Of a DNA stretch of 64,000 bases, positions 35,623-46,715 are shown piece after piece (the first letter of the stretch is position 1; each line of letters starts with the position of its first letter). Below the pieces are notes generated by a model, which had not been told where the DNA came from, made no database searches, and worked only from the letters and a program-made list of their open reading frames with translations. This stretch comes from Kondoa malvinella (Eukaryota; Basidiomycota; Agaricostilbomycetes; Agaricostilbales; Kondoaceae). The stretch covers positions 994,609 through 1,058,608 of the forward strand of contig BCIM01000005.1 of NCBI GenBank assembly GCA_039545315.1, read 5' to 3'. Made by a program: the position numbers and the translations under genes.

Positions 35623-36017
35623 TCACGTACATTCACGCTCGACCTGAGTTTCATTGAAAGAGTCGAACTCCTTCTCCTTGTCATTCTTGGTCAATTGGTG
35701 CAGCTCGTTGCGCAGGCGAACGACGACTTCGCCAGAGTCGAGGAGTTGCTGATGAAGTACAACTATTATAGCATCATCAGCTTAGTCTTCGGTAGGTGTA
35801 ATCGTAGACTTACGATTCTGCTTTGCGATTTCGTGCGCCTTGTGGTCATCCATTTCCTTTGACCAAGCTGCGAGAGCATCGTGGACTTGCTTGCCAATAG
35901 CTCTGGTTTCGATGCGAGCTTGCTTGAGCTGGGCTTCGAGTTCGGCAACACGGTCGGCTATTGAAGGACAATCAGACAAGACGCAGTGACAGACAAAGGA
36001 GAGAAAGTACTAGACAT
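35623..36017 (-). CDS. Small coiled-coil protein
   Basis: About 100 residues, rebuilt from three exons. It starts MSTDRVAELEAQLKQARIE (intron about 35957-36009) and continues through VHDALAAWSKEMDDHK and HEIAKQN. A second intron (about 35763-35811) joins to LVLHQQLLDSGEVVVRLRNE, LHQLTKNDKEKEFDSF and the end VERECT. Heptad-like leucines throughout indicate a coiled coil, as in small subunits of tethering, kinetochore or BLOC-type complexes, but I cannot name the family. The gene sits between DHTKD1 (convergent 3' end 180 bp away) and a divergent peptidase gene. Confidence 0.6.
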
Positions 36018-36476
36018 GATGATGATTGGAATAAGTGTTGGAGAGTGGATGAGGGTAGGTGGATGAGAGAAATAGAGGTAAAGAGCCACGTACGCTCAAG
36101 TAATTCAAAGCGAGAACAAAGGATTCGACATTGCGAAGATTGCTTCTCGCGAAAGCCTATGCCGGTCGATTCTTGCCAAGTCTGAGAAGAAATCCGAACG
36201 CTGGCTCTATAGAACTTTCCCGTGCTATACAGATGGAGGCAGACTGCCAGCAATACGAAGAAGAGGGCGGTAAACAGTACAGCCAGATGATGGCAAGCGA
36301 GAGCAGGAGCGATGCGTTGAACGTGCCGATTTGCACCGAGCAACGCACAGCAGAGGCAGTGGTGACAGTGGTAGCACAGCGAGGGATCTTGAAATGTCTT
36401 TGCCGTATTTAGTTCTGCTCCTTGTCAGACTCGGAGCTGTCGTCGTACTCTTGTCTTTCACTGCACACAAGCAGAA
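36018..36476. promoter_or_regulatory. Divergent region between a coiled-coil gene and a S9C peptidase
   Basis: About 460 bp. Overlapping short frames on both strands show no domain. Presumed shared promoter. Confidence 0.35.
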
Positions 36477-39201
36477 ATGGCAGTCTTCAACGAGACGGCT
36501 CTAGTAGAGACTCCCAAGCCTTCTGCTCCGTTGTGCAGTCCTTCCGGTATTCGATTCGCCCAGTCTGTGAGCACATATTGCATCAAGGAGCAGCGGACTG
36601 CCAAAGCGATCTATGTGGTGGACATTCCCGCGTCTGGTGAAGCCGTGCAGGAACCCAAGTTGCTCGTTAAGGATGCGCGATTGCTGGATATCGCTTGGCT
36701 GAATGATGAAGATCTGCTCGTGCTGAGACCCAAGGGAGACAAAGCACATGTCGACGTGACGCTATCGGGTCAGTCTCGCTGTGATATGCTCGGTGTATGT
36801 CTCACTGCCGCCTCCAGATGCAAAACAAAAGGTCGCTTGGGCAGAAGTAGAAGAGGAGGGCATTGAGCTGTGGTGCAAGAATGTATGCAATGGTAAAGAT
36901 CATCGCGTAGGCGAGGTACCTGTAGCGTGAGATTCTCGCTCGTCCGCTCTATGTAGCAAGTAGCTGATTTTCACGTAGCATCGCTGACCTCAAGTCGCAT
37001 GTCATCTCAACAAGCGAAGCGGTTCTGGCGTTTTCTGCGATTGTGTACGCCCCGGAAAGAACTCCAGCTGCTGCTTCAAAGGCAGAGAAGAAACTTAAAG
37101 AGGCAAAAGCTGGCTCAGATGTGCGAGTGTACGACAGTCTCTTTGCGCGACATTGGTCAGTCATATCACAAGACATCACGCGCTATCGCTGACCGCACTG
37201 ACAGGGATTCGTGGAAGGTGTCAGAAGCTGTTAAGCAGATCCAAGTCGTGCACCTGTCGAAACAGCCTACCGGAGCCAATGGTTCTTCCCAATGGACTGC
37301 AGGACAAATTCATAGTCCAATGGCCGACACTGCGCTCGAGTCACCCGCCGGACCATTTGGCGATGCAAGTGACTTTGATATCTCTGCAACCCATCTCACC
37401 TTTACTGCGAAAACACCTCATCTCAACCCTGCAACGCATACCAGCCAATCCATCTATGTTGTGCCCTTGCATCCGAAGAATGGAGACGAGAAGCTACCTA
37501 AAAGCTTGACTGTGCGACCTTTTGGTGCTACATCTTGTCCAATCTTCTCCCCTACTTTCAAACAAGCTGGTCTGGACGCCCCGGTTGCTGCAACTAAAGG
37601 TGGTTTAGCATGGCTCCAAATGACCAAAGACGGCTATGAAAGTGATCAAAACCAAGTCATCCTCTACGACTTTCAAAGTGCTACCCGAACTTGCTTGACA
37701 CCAAAGTGGGATCGAAGTCCAACAAGCATCGCTTGGTCGGAAGATGGCAAATCGCTCTACCTCACTGCTGAAGATATTGCGCGCAAGAGAGTGTTCAAGC
37801 TAGACATTGCTTCGAAAGCCGAACCAAAGATGATTATCGACGAACATGCCGTTGGTCAAGTCGACGTTCTGCCCACTCCTGTTACGCAGTCCGCTGGTAC
37901 TCGTCTTCTACTATCTGTTTCAAGCATGTCTACACCCAACGAAATCATTCTAGCAGATTCAGCAGAAGATGTCAAGCCTCGCGTTCTGACCAACTTTTCC
38001 GCCAAATACCTTTCGCAATTCGAACTTTCCGAGCCTGAAGAGTTTTGGTTCGATGGAGCGTATCAGGGACAAAAAGTGCATGGTTGGATCTTGCGTCCAC
38101 CTTCATTGCAAGCTGCTTTGGATCGCAAGGAGAAGCCAAAGGCTAAATATCCCATGGCTTTCTTAATACATGGTGGTAGGTCGTTCTCGCTCATCTTTCA
38201 AGATCCCAGCTGACGAGTGTTAACTGCAGGTCCCCAAGGGGCATGGGACGATAGTTGGTCCTTTCGCTGGAACCCTCAGTTCTACGCATCTCAAGGCTAC
38301 ATCACAATTGCGATTGATCCAACTGGTTCTACTTCATACGGTCAAGCATTCACAGACGCGATCAAAAATGAATGGGGTGGATTGCCATTCAAGGATCTGG
38401 TTGCTGGTTATCAATACTGCTTAAAGACGTTCGAGGAGATTGATTCGCAAAGGACTGTGGCTCTTGGTGCTTCTTATGGTGGATACATGAGTGAGTCTTT
38501 TCATGTCAGAGAAGTATGGAGCTCATTACGGAATATAGTCAATTGGATCAACGGTATGCTTGCTTCTTGCGAATTCGCAGCTGGTCTGATGGCGAGCAGG
38601 TCACAACGATGCCTTTGGTTTCAAGGCTCTTGTATGCCATGATGGCGTCTTCGATACGGTCCGTAGTCTTCTGTCTTTGCGGCTTCATCGCTTGCTAAGA
38701 TGAAAGGGCTTGGACAGGCCGATGTGTGGTACTCTGGAGAAGAATTGTATTTCCCAGAGCACGACTTTGGCGGAAACCCGTATCAAGTCAGTCTAGCACG
38801 TACTAGCTGGTGCGCGAGTGCTGAGTGCTGAGTGACGCAGGTGCCCGGAAAATATGCAAAATGGAACCCGCGAAACCACATTGCAAACTGGAAGACCCCG
38901 ACACTACTCATTCAAGGAGGGAAAGATTTCCGTCTACCTGAAACTCAAGCTATCGGTGCTTTCAACACGTTGCAGAGTCTCAGCATCCCAAGTCGTTTGG
39001 TTTACTTTGAGAGTGAGAACCATTGGGTTCTGAACCCTCTCGTATGGTCTCTCCTTTACTAGCTTATGAACGAGCTCATTGTGTTTCTAGAACTCGCTGC
39101 AATGGCACAAGGAGGTCTTTAGATGGATCGAAGAATGGGTTGGCTCGTCGCGCGACAAGCAGGCTACTCGCTCTGGCTATGATGTCGGCTACCTGAACTG
39201 A
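36477..39201 (+). CDS. Dipeptidyl-peptidase 5-like serine peptidase (family S9C)
   Basis: Prolyl-oligopeptidase-fold peptidase. The N-terminal beta-propeller begins MAVFNETALVETPKPSAPL and includes RFAQSVSTYCIKE, WKVSEAVKQIQVVHLSKQ, GPFGDASDFDISATHLTFTA and WSEDGKSLYLTAEDIARKRV. The C-terminal hydrolase has [36 protein letters not shown], nucleophile Ser in ALGASYGGYM, catalytic Asp in LIQGGKDFRLPETQA and His in SENHWVLNP. It ends EEWVGSSRDKQ then GYDVGYLN. No signal peptide, so probably cytosolic rather than the secreted DPP5 antigen type. At least six introns, several in the hydrolase domain, were bridged by motif continuity. Confidence 0.88.
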
Positions 39202-39474
39202 GCTGATGAACGTATCTGTATGATAGCTGTATAAGCTTGTAACGTAATTGCTCCTTCGTCATGAAGTCGCGTCAACTGAAATGCTGACAGCTCGAGGCGA
39301 CGAAAGCCCGACCGGTCTGCTTTCTGTGAGAGGGCATAATATGTACAAATAGTGTCCGTGAGCGCAAGTCAGCTGTCCTCTCCGCCACTTTGCCGCTTTG
39401 TGTCACGCACGGTCATTGGTTTGACCCAAGGCGACGTCTCTACACCTCTTTCTATTGCTTCTACATACTTTAAC

Positions 39475-40261
39475 ATGGTCAGTTGCTGATGCTATCAAAC
39501 ATATCCCTGCTGTCTGTTGCTCGAGCTGACTCCTGTCTCTCTATCACGCGCACAGGACAAAATCAAGGCGGTCCGTCCTCTTTTGACGCGCAAATCTCGT
39601 CTGCAGCTCCTCATCATAAATACATTGTATAGACTCTAGCAAAGCTTCGCACAGAGGCAGATGCCAATTTGGAGCGCGCTGAAGCAGCCGAAGCAAAGAA
39701 CAAGACGCTCGAGCAAGAATCCGTCCAGCGCGAACAGGAAGTCGCTTCTTTGCAACACAAGGTCTCTACTTTGGAGCAGGACCTCGATAAAGCCGATGCC
39801 AAAGTAGCGGAAGCTAAAGTGTACAAGGACGAAGAGGCTACTCACAGAGACACGAACGAGAGCTTGCAGAGAAAGATTGCTTTGCTCGAATCCGAGTTGG
39901 ATAATGCCGAGAAGAACCTGAGGGAGACGACGGACAAGTGAGCAGCTTGCGGATTGTAATTGGATTTGATTCTGATCTTTGTCGGCCTACAGACTCCGTC
40001 AAGTTGATGTCAAGGCGGAACACTTTGAACGCCAGGTTCAGCGCGTCGAGGTCGAGAGGGATCAGTGGGAGAAGAAGTACGAAGAATCACAAGAGGTAAA
40101 TTCCCCCATCTTGCTGCTCGAAAATCGCTCAACCTTGATTTTAGCGATACATGGCTTCCAAGCGGGAATTGGAAGAGGTTGTTTCTCAAGTGAGCTATAA
40201 TCGTGTCGTAGCACTCTCGATTGCTAATTGTACGCTCCTCTTACAGCTCGAGGGGCTTTAG
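39475..40261 (+). CDS. TPM1: Tropomyosin
   Basis: Coiled-coil actin-cable stabiliser, as yeast Tpm1 and S. pombe Cdc8. Spliced reading: MDKIKATLAKLRTEADANLE, RAEAAEAKNKTLEQE, VASLQHKVSTLEQDLDKADA, RKIALLESELDNAEKNLRE, TTDKLRQVDVKAEHFERQVQ and YMASKRELEEVVSQLEGL. A near-perfect heptad pattern runs end to end, with the usual fungal length of about 160 residues. The exon layout is striking: the first coding exon is only the ATG (39475-39477), the second is 15 nt (39556-39570, DKIKA), and the last is 15 nt (40247-40261, LEGL plus stop). The MDKIK start is the family's N-terminus, which fixes the start. Confidence 0.93.
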
Positions 40262-41488
40262 ATTGCTGCATATATCAGTACATGGATTTCTGTTGGAGCA
40301 TATGATATCGAACACGTCAGCGTCAATTCTGCCCTGTGGCCGTTGATCACGGCTGTCTGTTACTGTCTCAGCTTTTAGAAATGCTGCATAATTCTGTGCT
40401 CTTCTGCACGATGCTTAGCTCGTGAATCAATTGTGTAGTGCATCATATCTCGCATTCTCTGGCTAATAACGTCTATGCTGTGGTGCATATTGCGAACCCT
40501 CGGTCTCCCCTCTGCCTATTCATCTCATCCATCTGTTGATTGAGTGCGCTCTCACCACTTGACACTCGTGCAGAGGTGTTCATCAAGTATCTGCCGACGC
40601 TCCTGCCGACGTCCTTCACAGCGTTTCCGACCACTTGTCGCTTCGAGCCACCGCCTGCACCACTGGCGCTTACAGCGTTGGATGTCAGACTGCAAACAAA
40701 GGGGATGAAGCTGCCTTGCCTGATCCTGAACTGTAGCCACCGGACGCGTGAGAGGGGTTGCTGGTACGCGATGTATGCGTCTGATAGGGGCCTGTTCTCA
40801 GAGGATCAGTGAGTCATCAAATCGAATAGTTACAGGCATGACCTAAACGAACCATTCGAATTAGCCTGAGAGCTTGATACGTATGTATAAGAAGGCATTT
40901 GCGATCGGTCGGTATAAGAGGCAGAGCTAAGGATGGAAAGATGATGGATGTCGTGGAAGAAGAGCAAGCAGCAATTCCTAAGGATGAAAGGCGAGGCGGT
41001 GTCAGAAGGCAGCTTCCATCAGAGGCATGGCGCTTGAATGCGGCCATGACAGCAAGTGATAGACCAGACAGCTGGTACGATAGGGGCTAGGCGGTACTGA
41101 GACGCCACCATTAAGAGCCCGAGACATGAGTAGACGCTCAGATTCCAGATTGGGAGAGTATGAACAGAGTAGCGCAAAAGTGCGAGAGATCCAGAGCTGC
41201 AAGCATGTCGTAGCAAACCAACCGAGCAACTATAGTCTGCATGGCCGGCAGAGGATCGATCCGGGCAATTGATACTGGACTGCTTGACCGGCGACATTAT
41301 GAATTACAAAATTGGCTTCATAAACAGCTAGAAAGACATGCTGGATCAAAACTAGTACCAACGACTGTGATCAGAGAGAAGCTTACGTTTGCCATCTAAA
41401 CATCTGCGGGTTGACAAAAATACAGCCCGATCAGGGGTGGACAAGAGTCTGCCAAGGCTCATCAAGCATACGGCATTCGCCTCCAATG
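40262..41488. other. Unresolved stretch with a possible minus-strand gene
   Basis: About 1.2 kb. A minus-strand frame is open from about 40805 down to a TAG at 40486 and reads plausibly (GGGSKRQVVGNAVKDVGRSV; SALNQQMDEMNRQRGDRG). A second frame over 40700-40800 is Ser/Gly-rich (SHASGGYSSGSGKAASSP). No in-frame ATG and splice set joined them convincingly, so I do not call a CDS. The remainder (41090-41480) shows nothing coding that I can support. Confidence 0.3.
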
Positions 41489-42635
41489 TTATAGATCCCT
41501 TGAGCGCAAATGATCTTGCTCGACCAATGAAGGCGCTCCATCTTTTGACAACACCTTGCTGATCATCCCTTCGAGCCATGTAAAGTCCCTAACCTTGACA
41601 TCAGCTTAAGTCATTTGCAAGAATGGCATACTCACGATCCGCTCGCTTGTACATATAGCAGATAGAAGAGCACCGCTAGGGTCACGACGAACGTCCATCT
41701 CATTTGATATAGCACGTCTGTTCCAGCATCAACACAGCTGCAAGCGAAAAGAGAGTATGACTCACCTCTCACGCTCAAATTGGCGCTCTCGCCCTTCTCC
41801 CAAGCTTTCCAAGTCTTTTCCCTCTTTGCATCCCCTTCCAACATTTCAGGCCTAACTTTCCAATTCAACACTTTACCCACATGCTCCCTTTTGTCATTCT
41901 GTAAATGATACACTACTAAGGTCGGAACTGCCCAGATATCCCATTTGGATGCTAGATGAACGCGAGAATAAGGTCGGGTATAGGATGAAGTATCGGGTGA
42001 TTCTAGGTCAACCTCGTCTGCTAGGAGGTAGTGCTCGTCTCGTGCTAATGCTGGTGGTGTAGTTGCTTCTTCATGTGTTGAACTAGGTAGGTTTGACCCA
42101 TCGTTCCATCTAGACATCATCAGCACGGGCCTTCCATAAGAGGAATAAGGCTCACTCCATCGCTAACCAGGGCCGACCTGCTAGACTTCTTTCAAAGGCC
42201 GATTCGTCGGTATCTATCGATACGAAGATGATCTTGAACCTGTGAGGTTGTTTCCTGCACATTTTGACAATGTTCTGTCTCGATCGCATGAGCATAATCC
42301 GAGCTTGTAAGGGCCAGGCGCACCTCGTAGTAAGCTCCTAAGTTCCCTCCCGATGATCCACGAGCCCATTCCGAGCCAAACAAGAAGCCAACAAACTCCG
42401 TGTCACGGAACTCTTGTTCGAGGTTGACTTCCTTCCCATGGCTGTCCGTTAAGCGCAGACGACGTAGAATAGGATCGGAATGCGTGTACATGTACGCTTG
42501 TACGCGCTCGGAGAAAGAAAGACCGGGTGATTTCATTGCAGATTGCGTTGGCGTTGAAGTTGAAGGGGTTCGTGGTAAAGCAGGCTCGTCTGGTATGTCT
42601 GAAGAGGAAAAGGAGACTACTCGTTTCTTGCTCAT
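41489..42635 (-). CDS. Membrane-anchored nucleoredoxin-like protein lacking the CxxC pair
   Basis: Thioredoxin-fold protein. A Ser/Thr/Pro-rich N-terminus (MSKKRVVSFSSSDIPDEP) precedes VQAYMYTHSDPILRRLRL, then VNLEQEFRDTEFVGFLFGSE followed by WARGSSGGNLGAYYE. This is where nucleoredoxins have WCxPC; here no cysteine is present. The second half has FKIIFVSIDTDESAFERSL (intron just before), RPWLAMEW and KWDIWAVPTLVVYHL with the cis-Pro. A single C-terminal transmembrane helix follows (MRWTFVVTLAVLFYLLYV). Splicing after the helix (about 41590-41636) adds DFTWLEGMISKVLSKDGAPS to a stop at 41489; otherwise the protein ends at 41632. A non-redox chaperone or scaffold role is possible. Confidence 0.66.
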
Positions 42636-42766
42636 ATTTGTGTGAAGGGGGGTATCAGTATGCTTGGTAGTAATCAAGGTCGTTGGTTAACAAGCTCTCG
42701 GCCGGACCAAAGTGACGAGGTCATTACTCATTTGCACGCTATTGGACAAGTCTAGGTCATCGATGT

Positions 42767-43445
42767 TCAGAAGGAGAAGAGCCCTTCTTCGCTTGCATCA
42801 ACCGATGAATCCTTGATGAGAAACACTTGCTGGCCTTCATATACTTTGACCTCCTCTTCTGCCCACATCTCCTCAACCCTCTCATCTTCCATTTCGTCAC
42901 AAGGTCGAGTAACGCTGAACCTTGCACTCGTAGCTGTACTGTCGCCAATGAAAGTAATGACATAGTCATCCCGAGGTTCCAGTGCAGCGTGGAGTTGAAC
43001 TTTCGCGTAGCCCATACAGAAGGGCACATCGAATGCCAATGGTATATCTATGTTACCGTCAATATAGCTCGAACAAAGGGAAGTCAAACGAACCGAGAAT
43101 GGAAGCGTCATGAGCTTCGTGAGGTAGGATCCGTAAGCCTAGCATCCCGTAAGCACCGTAGAGGTTTCGAGGGAGATCAGAAGTATCCCTGCGTCGCGAG
43201 CATCAAAAGAGCTCGACAGAATAGAAGGGCAGAGCATACCAAGCTACTAGCATCGTTTCGCCCGCTTCGTACCACTCTTCTTGTTCTGGCGAAAGGAATG
43301 TTCTACGTGCAGAATGAGATGGATTCAACTGGTCAGGAAAAAGACGAACGGTCTCCATTCATTATCATCTACCGGGACTCGGCGGATGAAAGGTGCAGCT
43401 TGAACGGCTGTGATGCAAAGTAGGAGTAGGATGGAAGGTAGCATT
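42767..43445 (-). CDS. Secreted Kre9-like cell-surface protein
   Basis: The signal peptide MLPSILLLLCITAVQA is followed by APFIRRVPLNPSHSARRTFL. The mature domain reads EEWYEAGETMLVAWDTSDLP, NLYGAYGMLGLRILPHEAHD, ILDIPLAFDVPFCMGY and EPRDDYVITFIGDSTATSAR. This follows the Kre9/Knh1-type beta-sandwich pattern in basidiomycete surface proteins (WxxGETxxVxWDTSDLP ... LG ... PLA ... YVxxxxGDS.N.S). It ends in an acidic segment (EMEDERVEEMWAEEEVKV) and DASEEGLFSF instead of the usual Ser/Thr-rich GPI tail. Four introns of about 45 nt were bridged. Role inferred: wall-associated or secreted, perhaps beta-glucan related. Confidence 0.62.
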
Positions 43446-43988
43446 CTCGACTAAGATGAGGATAGATGATGAGGAAGAAGAGAGAGAAAAGCAGAGCGGA
43501 AGAGCGGCCTGGATTTGGAAGGATTCTTCGCTTGAAAGATAGACAAAGGAGTGAATCAATTGTGACGCATGTGACGCAATAACCGGCTTCGAGTCAAGTT
43601 ACCAGACAAGGAGAGAGCCTGATGAACGAAGTAATTCGTCAGATGCGCAAACAGAAAGAATCCTTCGGCGACTTTCCAACCGCTGGTCTGAAGGTGCTTC
43701 TTGAGGCTTGCAGAGCTTTCCACAGCACAAACCAGATAACCTTTTGCGATATGTCGATAGAGAAGGAACACATCATAGCATCGCAGAAGAACGTCAGCCG
43801 GACATTGGGCGCAGTTGTTGTGTATCGAACTCAGCAGTCCGTCTGGCTCCTCAAGATCTTCTGCTTGCACTATATCTTGCAGCAGAAACATATAACTCAA
43901 TCCAAGCCTATCGGAGGCTTCTCGAGCCGAACATGGCTGCATTTGATCAACCTGCCAAATTTCTTTCTTTGAGCTGTACAAGCATCCA
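43446..43988. promoter_or_regulatory. Divergent region upstream of NDUFAF7
   Basis: About 540 bp between two divergent starts. Open frames exceed 110 codons on both strands across 43556-44032 with no recognisable domain, so an unknown gene cannot be excluded. I see no repeat. Confidence 0.3.
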
Positions 43989-45682
43989 ATGCAACGATAC
44001 CTGCTCTCAAACAGCAAAATACCCTCTAGCATTACTATACCATGCTCCTACTCAACAGCCGCAACACGCAGACCGCGCAGATCAAAGCAAACAGTCAAAC
44101 ACAATTATAATGCGAATCCTTTCGAGCCTACACCAGAAGACGAAGACTCTCGAGTGTTCCCAGCTTTGACTGCTAAGGACTTGGCCGTGTATACGCAACC
44201 TGCGAGAAGATATCGGACGCTGACGAGGGATTTCATTGATGATGCGCTGTACAACCCAAATTATGGTTATTTCACTCAACAAGCCGTCATCTTTGACTTG
44301 AACAAGACTTCTGTATCGGGCGAGATCAGCAAGACTGGCGGACTTGATTTTGCGAGTTTGGCCAACAGCGCTGCGATGGACAGGGAATTGGCGAAACGCT
44401 ATGGTGTGTTTGAAGGCGAAGAAGGTCTACAAGCTGTACCTGGAATAGGGAGCGGGAAAGCCAGGCAGGTCTGGCATACGCCTACAGAACTTTTTCAGGT
44501 CAGTCACATAATCATGTCTTTGATTATAAACTGACAGGTAAACAGCCTTGGTATGCTCGAGCAGTAGCTAGATACTTAGTATCAGAATACAAGAGGGACT
44601 CGATAGAAGACATGATCATCTACGAACTAGGCGCGGGAAACGGTACATTGATGAAAGGCATTCTCGACTATCTTTCTTCATCAGAACCCGAAATCTATGC
44701 TCGCACAGCATACAAGATTATCGAAATATCACCTCGTCTAGCCGAACTACAGAAAGCTCGAGCTGGCGAACACGCAGCAAAAGTCAAAGTCATGCAATCT
44801 GATATATTCGACTGGACAACTACCGAAACTCGACCTTGCTTCTTTCTCGCTTTCGAAGTGCTTGACAATCTAGCGCATGACCTGATTCGATTTACTCGAG
44901 ATGCTGAAGAGCCAAAGGCGCTACAATGCAATATTTCTGTTGCTTCGACAGGAGAATTCAACGAGCAATACACAACTGTAACAGACCCGCTCATTCTTTC
45001 TCTCCTTACACTGCTACCGCCTCTAACACCGACCTATCCTGCCTTCGTAAGGAAATTCCTGGCATCACTACCTTTCGCACCAAATTTAACCCAACCAATC
45101 TATCTACCTACCAAAGTAAGCTTTTCTTACAATCTGCTTACTTCACTCATCTGATCGCTATATTAGCTACTCTCCCTCCTGCGCATCCTTCGCAACCATT
45201 TCCCAAACCACCGCGCCCTCTTTTCCGATTTCTCTTCCTTACCAGACGCTATACCCGGTCAAAACGCCCCAGTAGTCCAAACGAGGTATAAAGGCCAAAC
45301 GGTACCTTGCACCACGTATTTAGTCTCGCAGGGTTACTTTGATATCTTCTTCCCGACGGATTTTGGGATGTTGAAGGCTTTGTACGAGAGGGTGATCAAT
45401 GGGGATACTGTTTCGAGCGAAGGAGCGAAAGCGACCATAGAGAAGAGCGCAAGCAGGACAGGAGTTAAAGAAGTGCTGGAGGGCGAAGCAAAAGGACGGT
45501 TGGGCAAGACAAAGTTGCAAGGGCAGGTCAAGCTGGGCAAGAGAAAGATGGACTATCAGAGTCATGCGGACTTCTTGAGCCGTTGGGGCGAGACGGATCA
45601 AACTAAATTGAAGAATGGCGAAAATCCTATGCTAGAGTATTTCGAGAACCAATGTTTCGCTTTCTCGTCTTCAAGGGACTAG
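43989..45682 (+). CDS. NDUFAF7: Mitochondrial protein arginine methyltransferase NDUFAF7 (MidA)
   Basis: SAM-dependent enzyme that methylates an arginine of complex I subunit NDUFS2 during assembly. N-terminal presequence MQRYLLSNSKIPSSITIPCS, then AATRRPRRSK. Domain blocks: ARRYRTLTRDFIDDALYNP, then NPNYGYFTQQAV, WHTPTELFQPWYARAVARYL, SAM motif MIIYELGAGNGTLMKGIL (about 44615), YKIIEISPRLAELQKARA, DIFDW, CFFLAFEVLDNLAHD (in place of the NELLDALP seen in bacteria), GYFDIFFPTDFGMLKALYE and DYQSHADFLSRWGETDQTK. Introns lie near 44498-44545 and 45115-45165. Presence of this gene implies a complex I-containing fungus. Confidence 0.9.
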
Positions 45683-45832
45683 GTGGGCTCTCTTTCAATA
45701 TATATCGATTACAACAGCTGAACATCTCTCGTTAGAGTATCGCATAGCCCAGCCGGTCATGCGGGAACAGCATCGCCTACCATCAGCCCGGCCGCGAATG
45801 CTCGTCTTTCTCTCAACCTCCAACCATCCATA

Positions 45833-46523
45833 ATGCAACTTCAACGCCTCAGGCTGGCCCTGTCCTCGTCCCTTCGCTCTTTCCCCTCCCTTCCAAAGCC
45901 TGGTGCTTTACTTCTCAACCCCATAACGAAATACCAACAGCGCAAATCTGCCTTTACCCGTCATCAAGTCGATGAAGACGGTCGAGTAACGCATCAAGAT
46001 GGAATAGCTGTCTCAGCGCTAGCAGAAAGCGTTCATTTCGCTACCCGGCTAGCAGGAGCTTTCGTTTCCGAACCTCCCAATTCCGGTCAAATCGCTGTTG
46101 ATCTGACCAACCAGCTTTATAGCTTGGAAAGGATAGATGAGAAGATCAGAAGACGTTCGTCTACTGAATATATCGTGAGTTTTGTCGCATGCGAAGGGTG
46201 CTTCGGACGTTTGTTGAACCCTCTGTCCAGGAGCAGACGATCCGACATCATTACTACTGGGATGCTAGTGAGTCTATCCTAGCCCTTATGGAAGATCGCC
46301 TCACCTTCTGGCAGCCAAAGAAGAAGTTCTTCGGTGTCTCGCAACGGCATGTAACGATTTAGACATGTAAGCCAGCTGGTCTGAACTAGTATCCGCGCTC
46401 ATCCCGGGTAGTATCTGCGCTTCTGGTCTTATCTCAAGAGTTGACAATCGCCTGTGTCTCGAAGAGGTAGACAAGAGCGTCAAGCGGTTCGATAAGATTG
46501 TCAAGCGTCGTCGGACCATGTGA
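45833..46523 (+). CDS. Orphan protein, possibly mitochondrial
   Basis: Unrecognised. The N-terminus MQLQRLRLALSSSLRSFPSL is Arg/Ser/Leu-rich and acid-free, like a presequence. Then NPITKYQQRKSAFTRHQVDE, GIAVSALAESVHFATRLAGA and YSLERIDEKIRRRSSTEY. Splicing (about 46174-46229 and 46340-46378) gives IEQTIRHHYYWDASESILAL, EDRLTFWQPKKKFFASW, SELVSALIPGSICASGLISR and VDKSVKRFDKIVKRRRTM. About 200 residues, helical and basic at the end. Both splice joins keep phase, which supports a real gene. No domain recognised; an organelle-associated role is a guess from the N-terminus. Confidence 0.52.
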
Positions 46524-46715
46524 TGGGTAGTGTAAACTCTGCGTTTCATTCTTTAGACTTCTACTTTTGCCCTGCCTCAACTCCAGAGGCTTGAAAAATG
46601 TGTTCAAGCAGCGAACGAGTCTGCGCCAAACCCAAGCTTGCTGATGGCCTTCAAGACTTGCAGACGAGGCCTGTCGTCCATTGCAGGCCCAATGAAGCAG
46701 AAAGATCAGTGTAAA

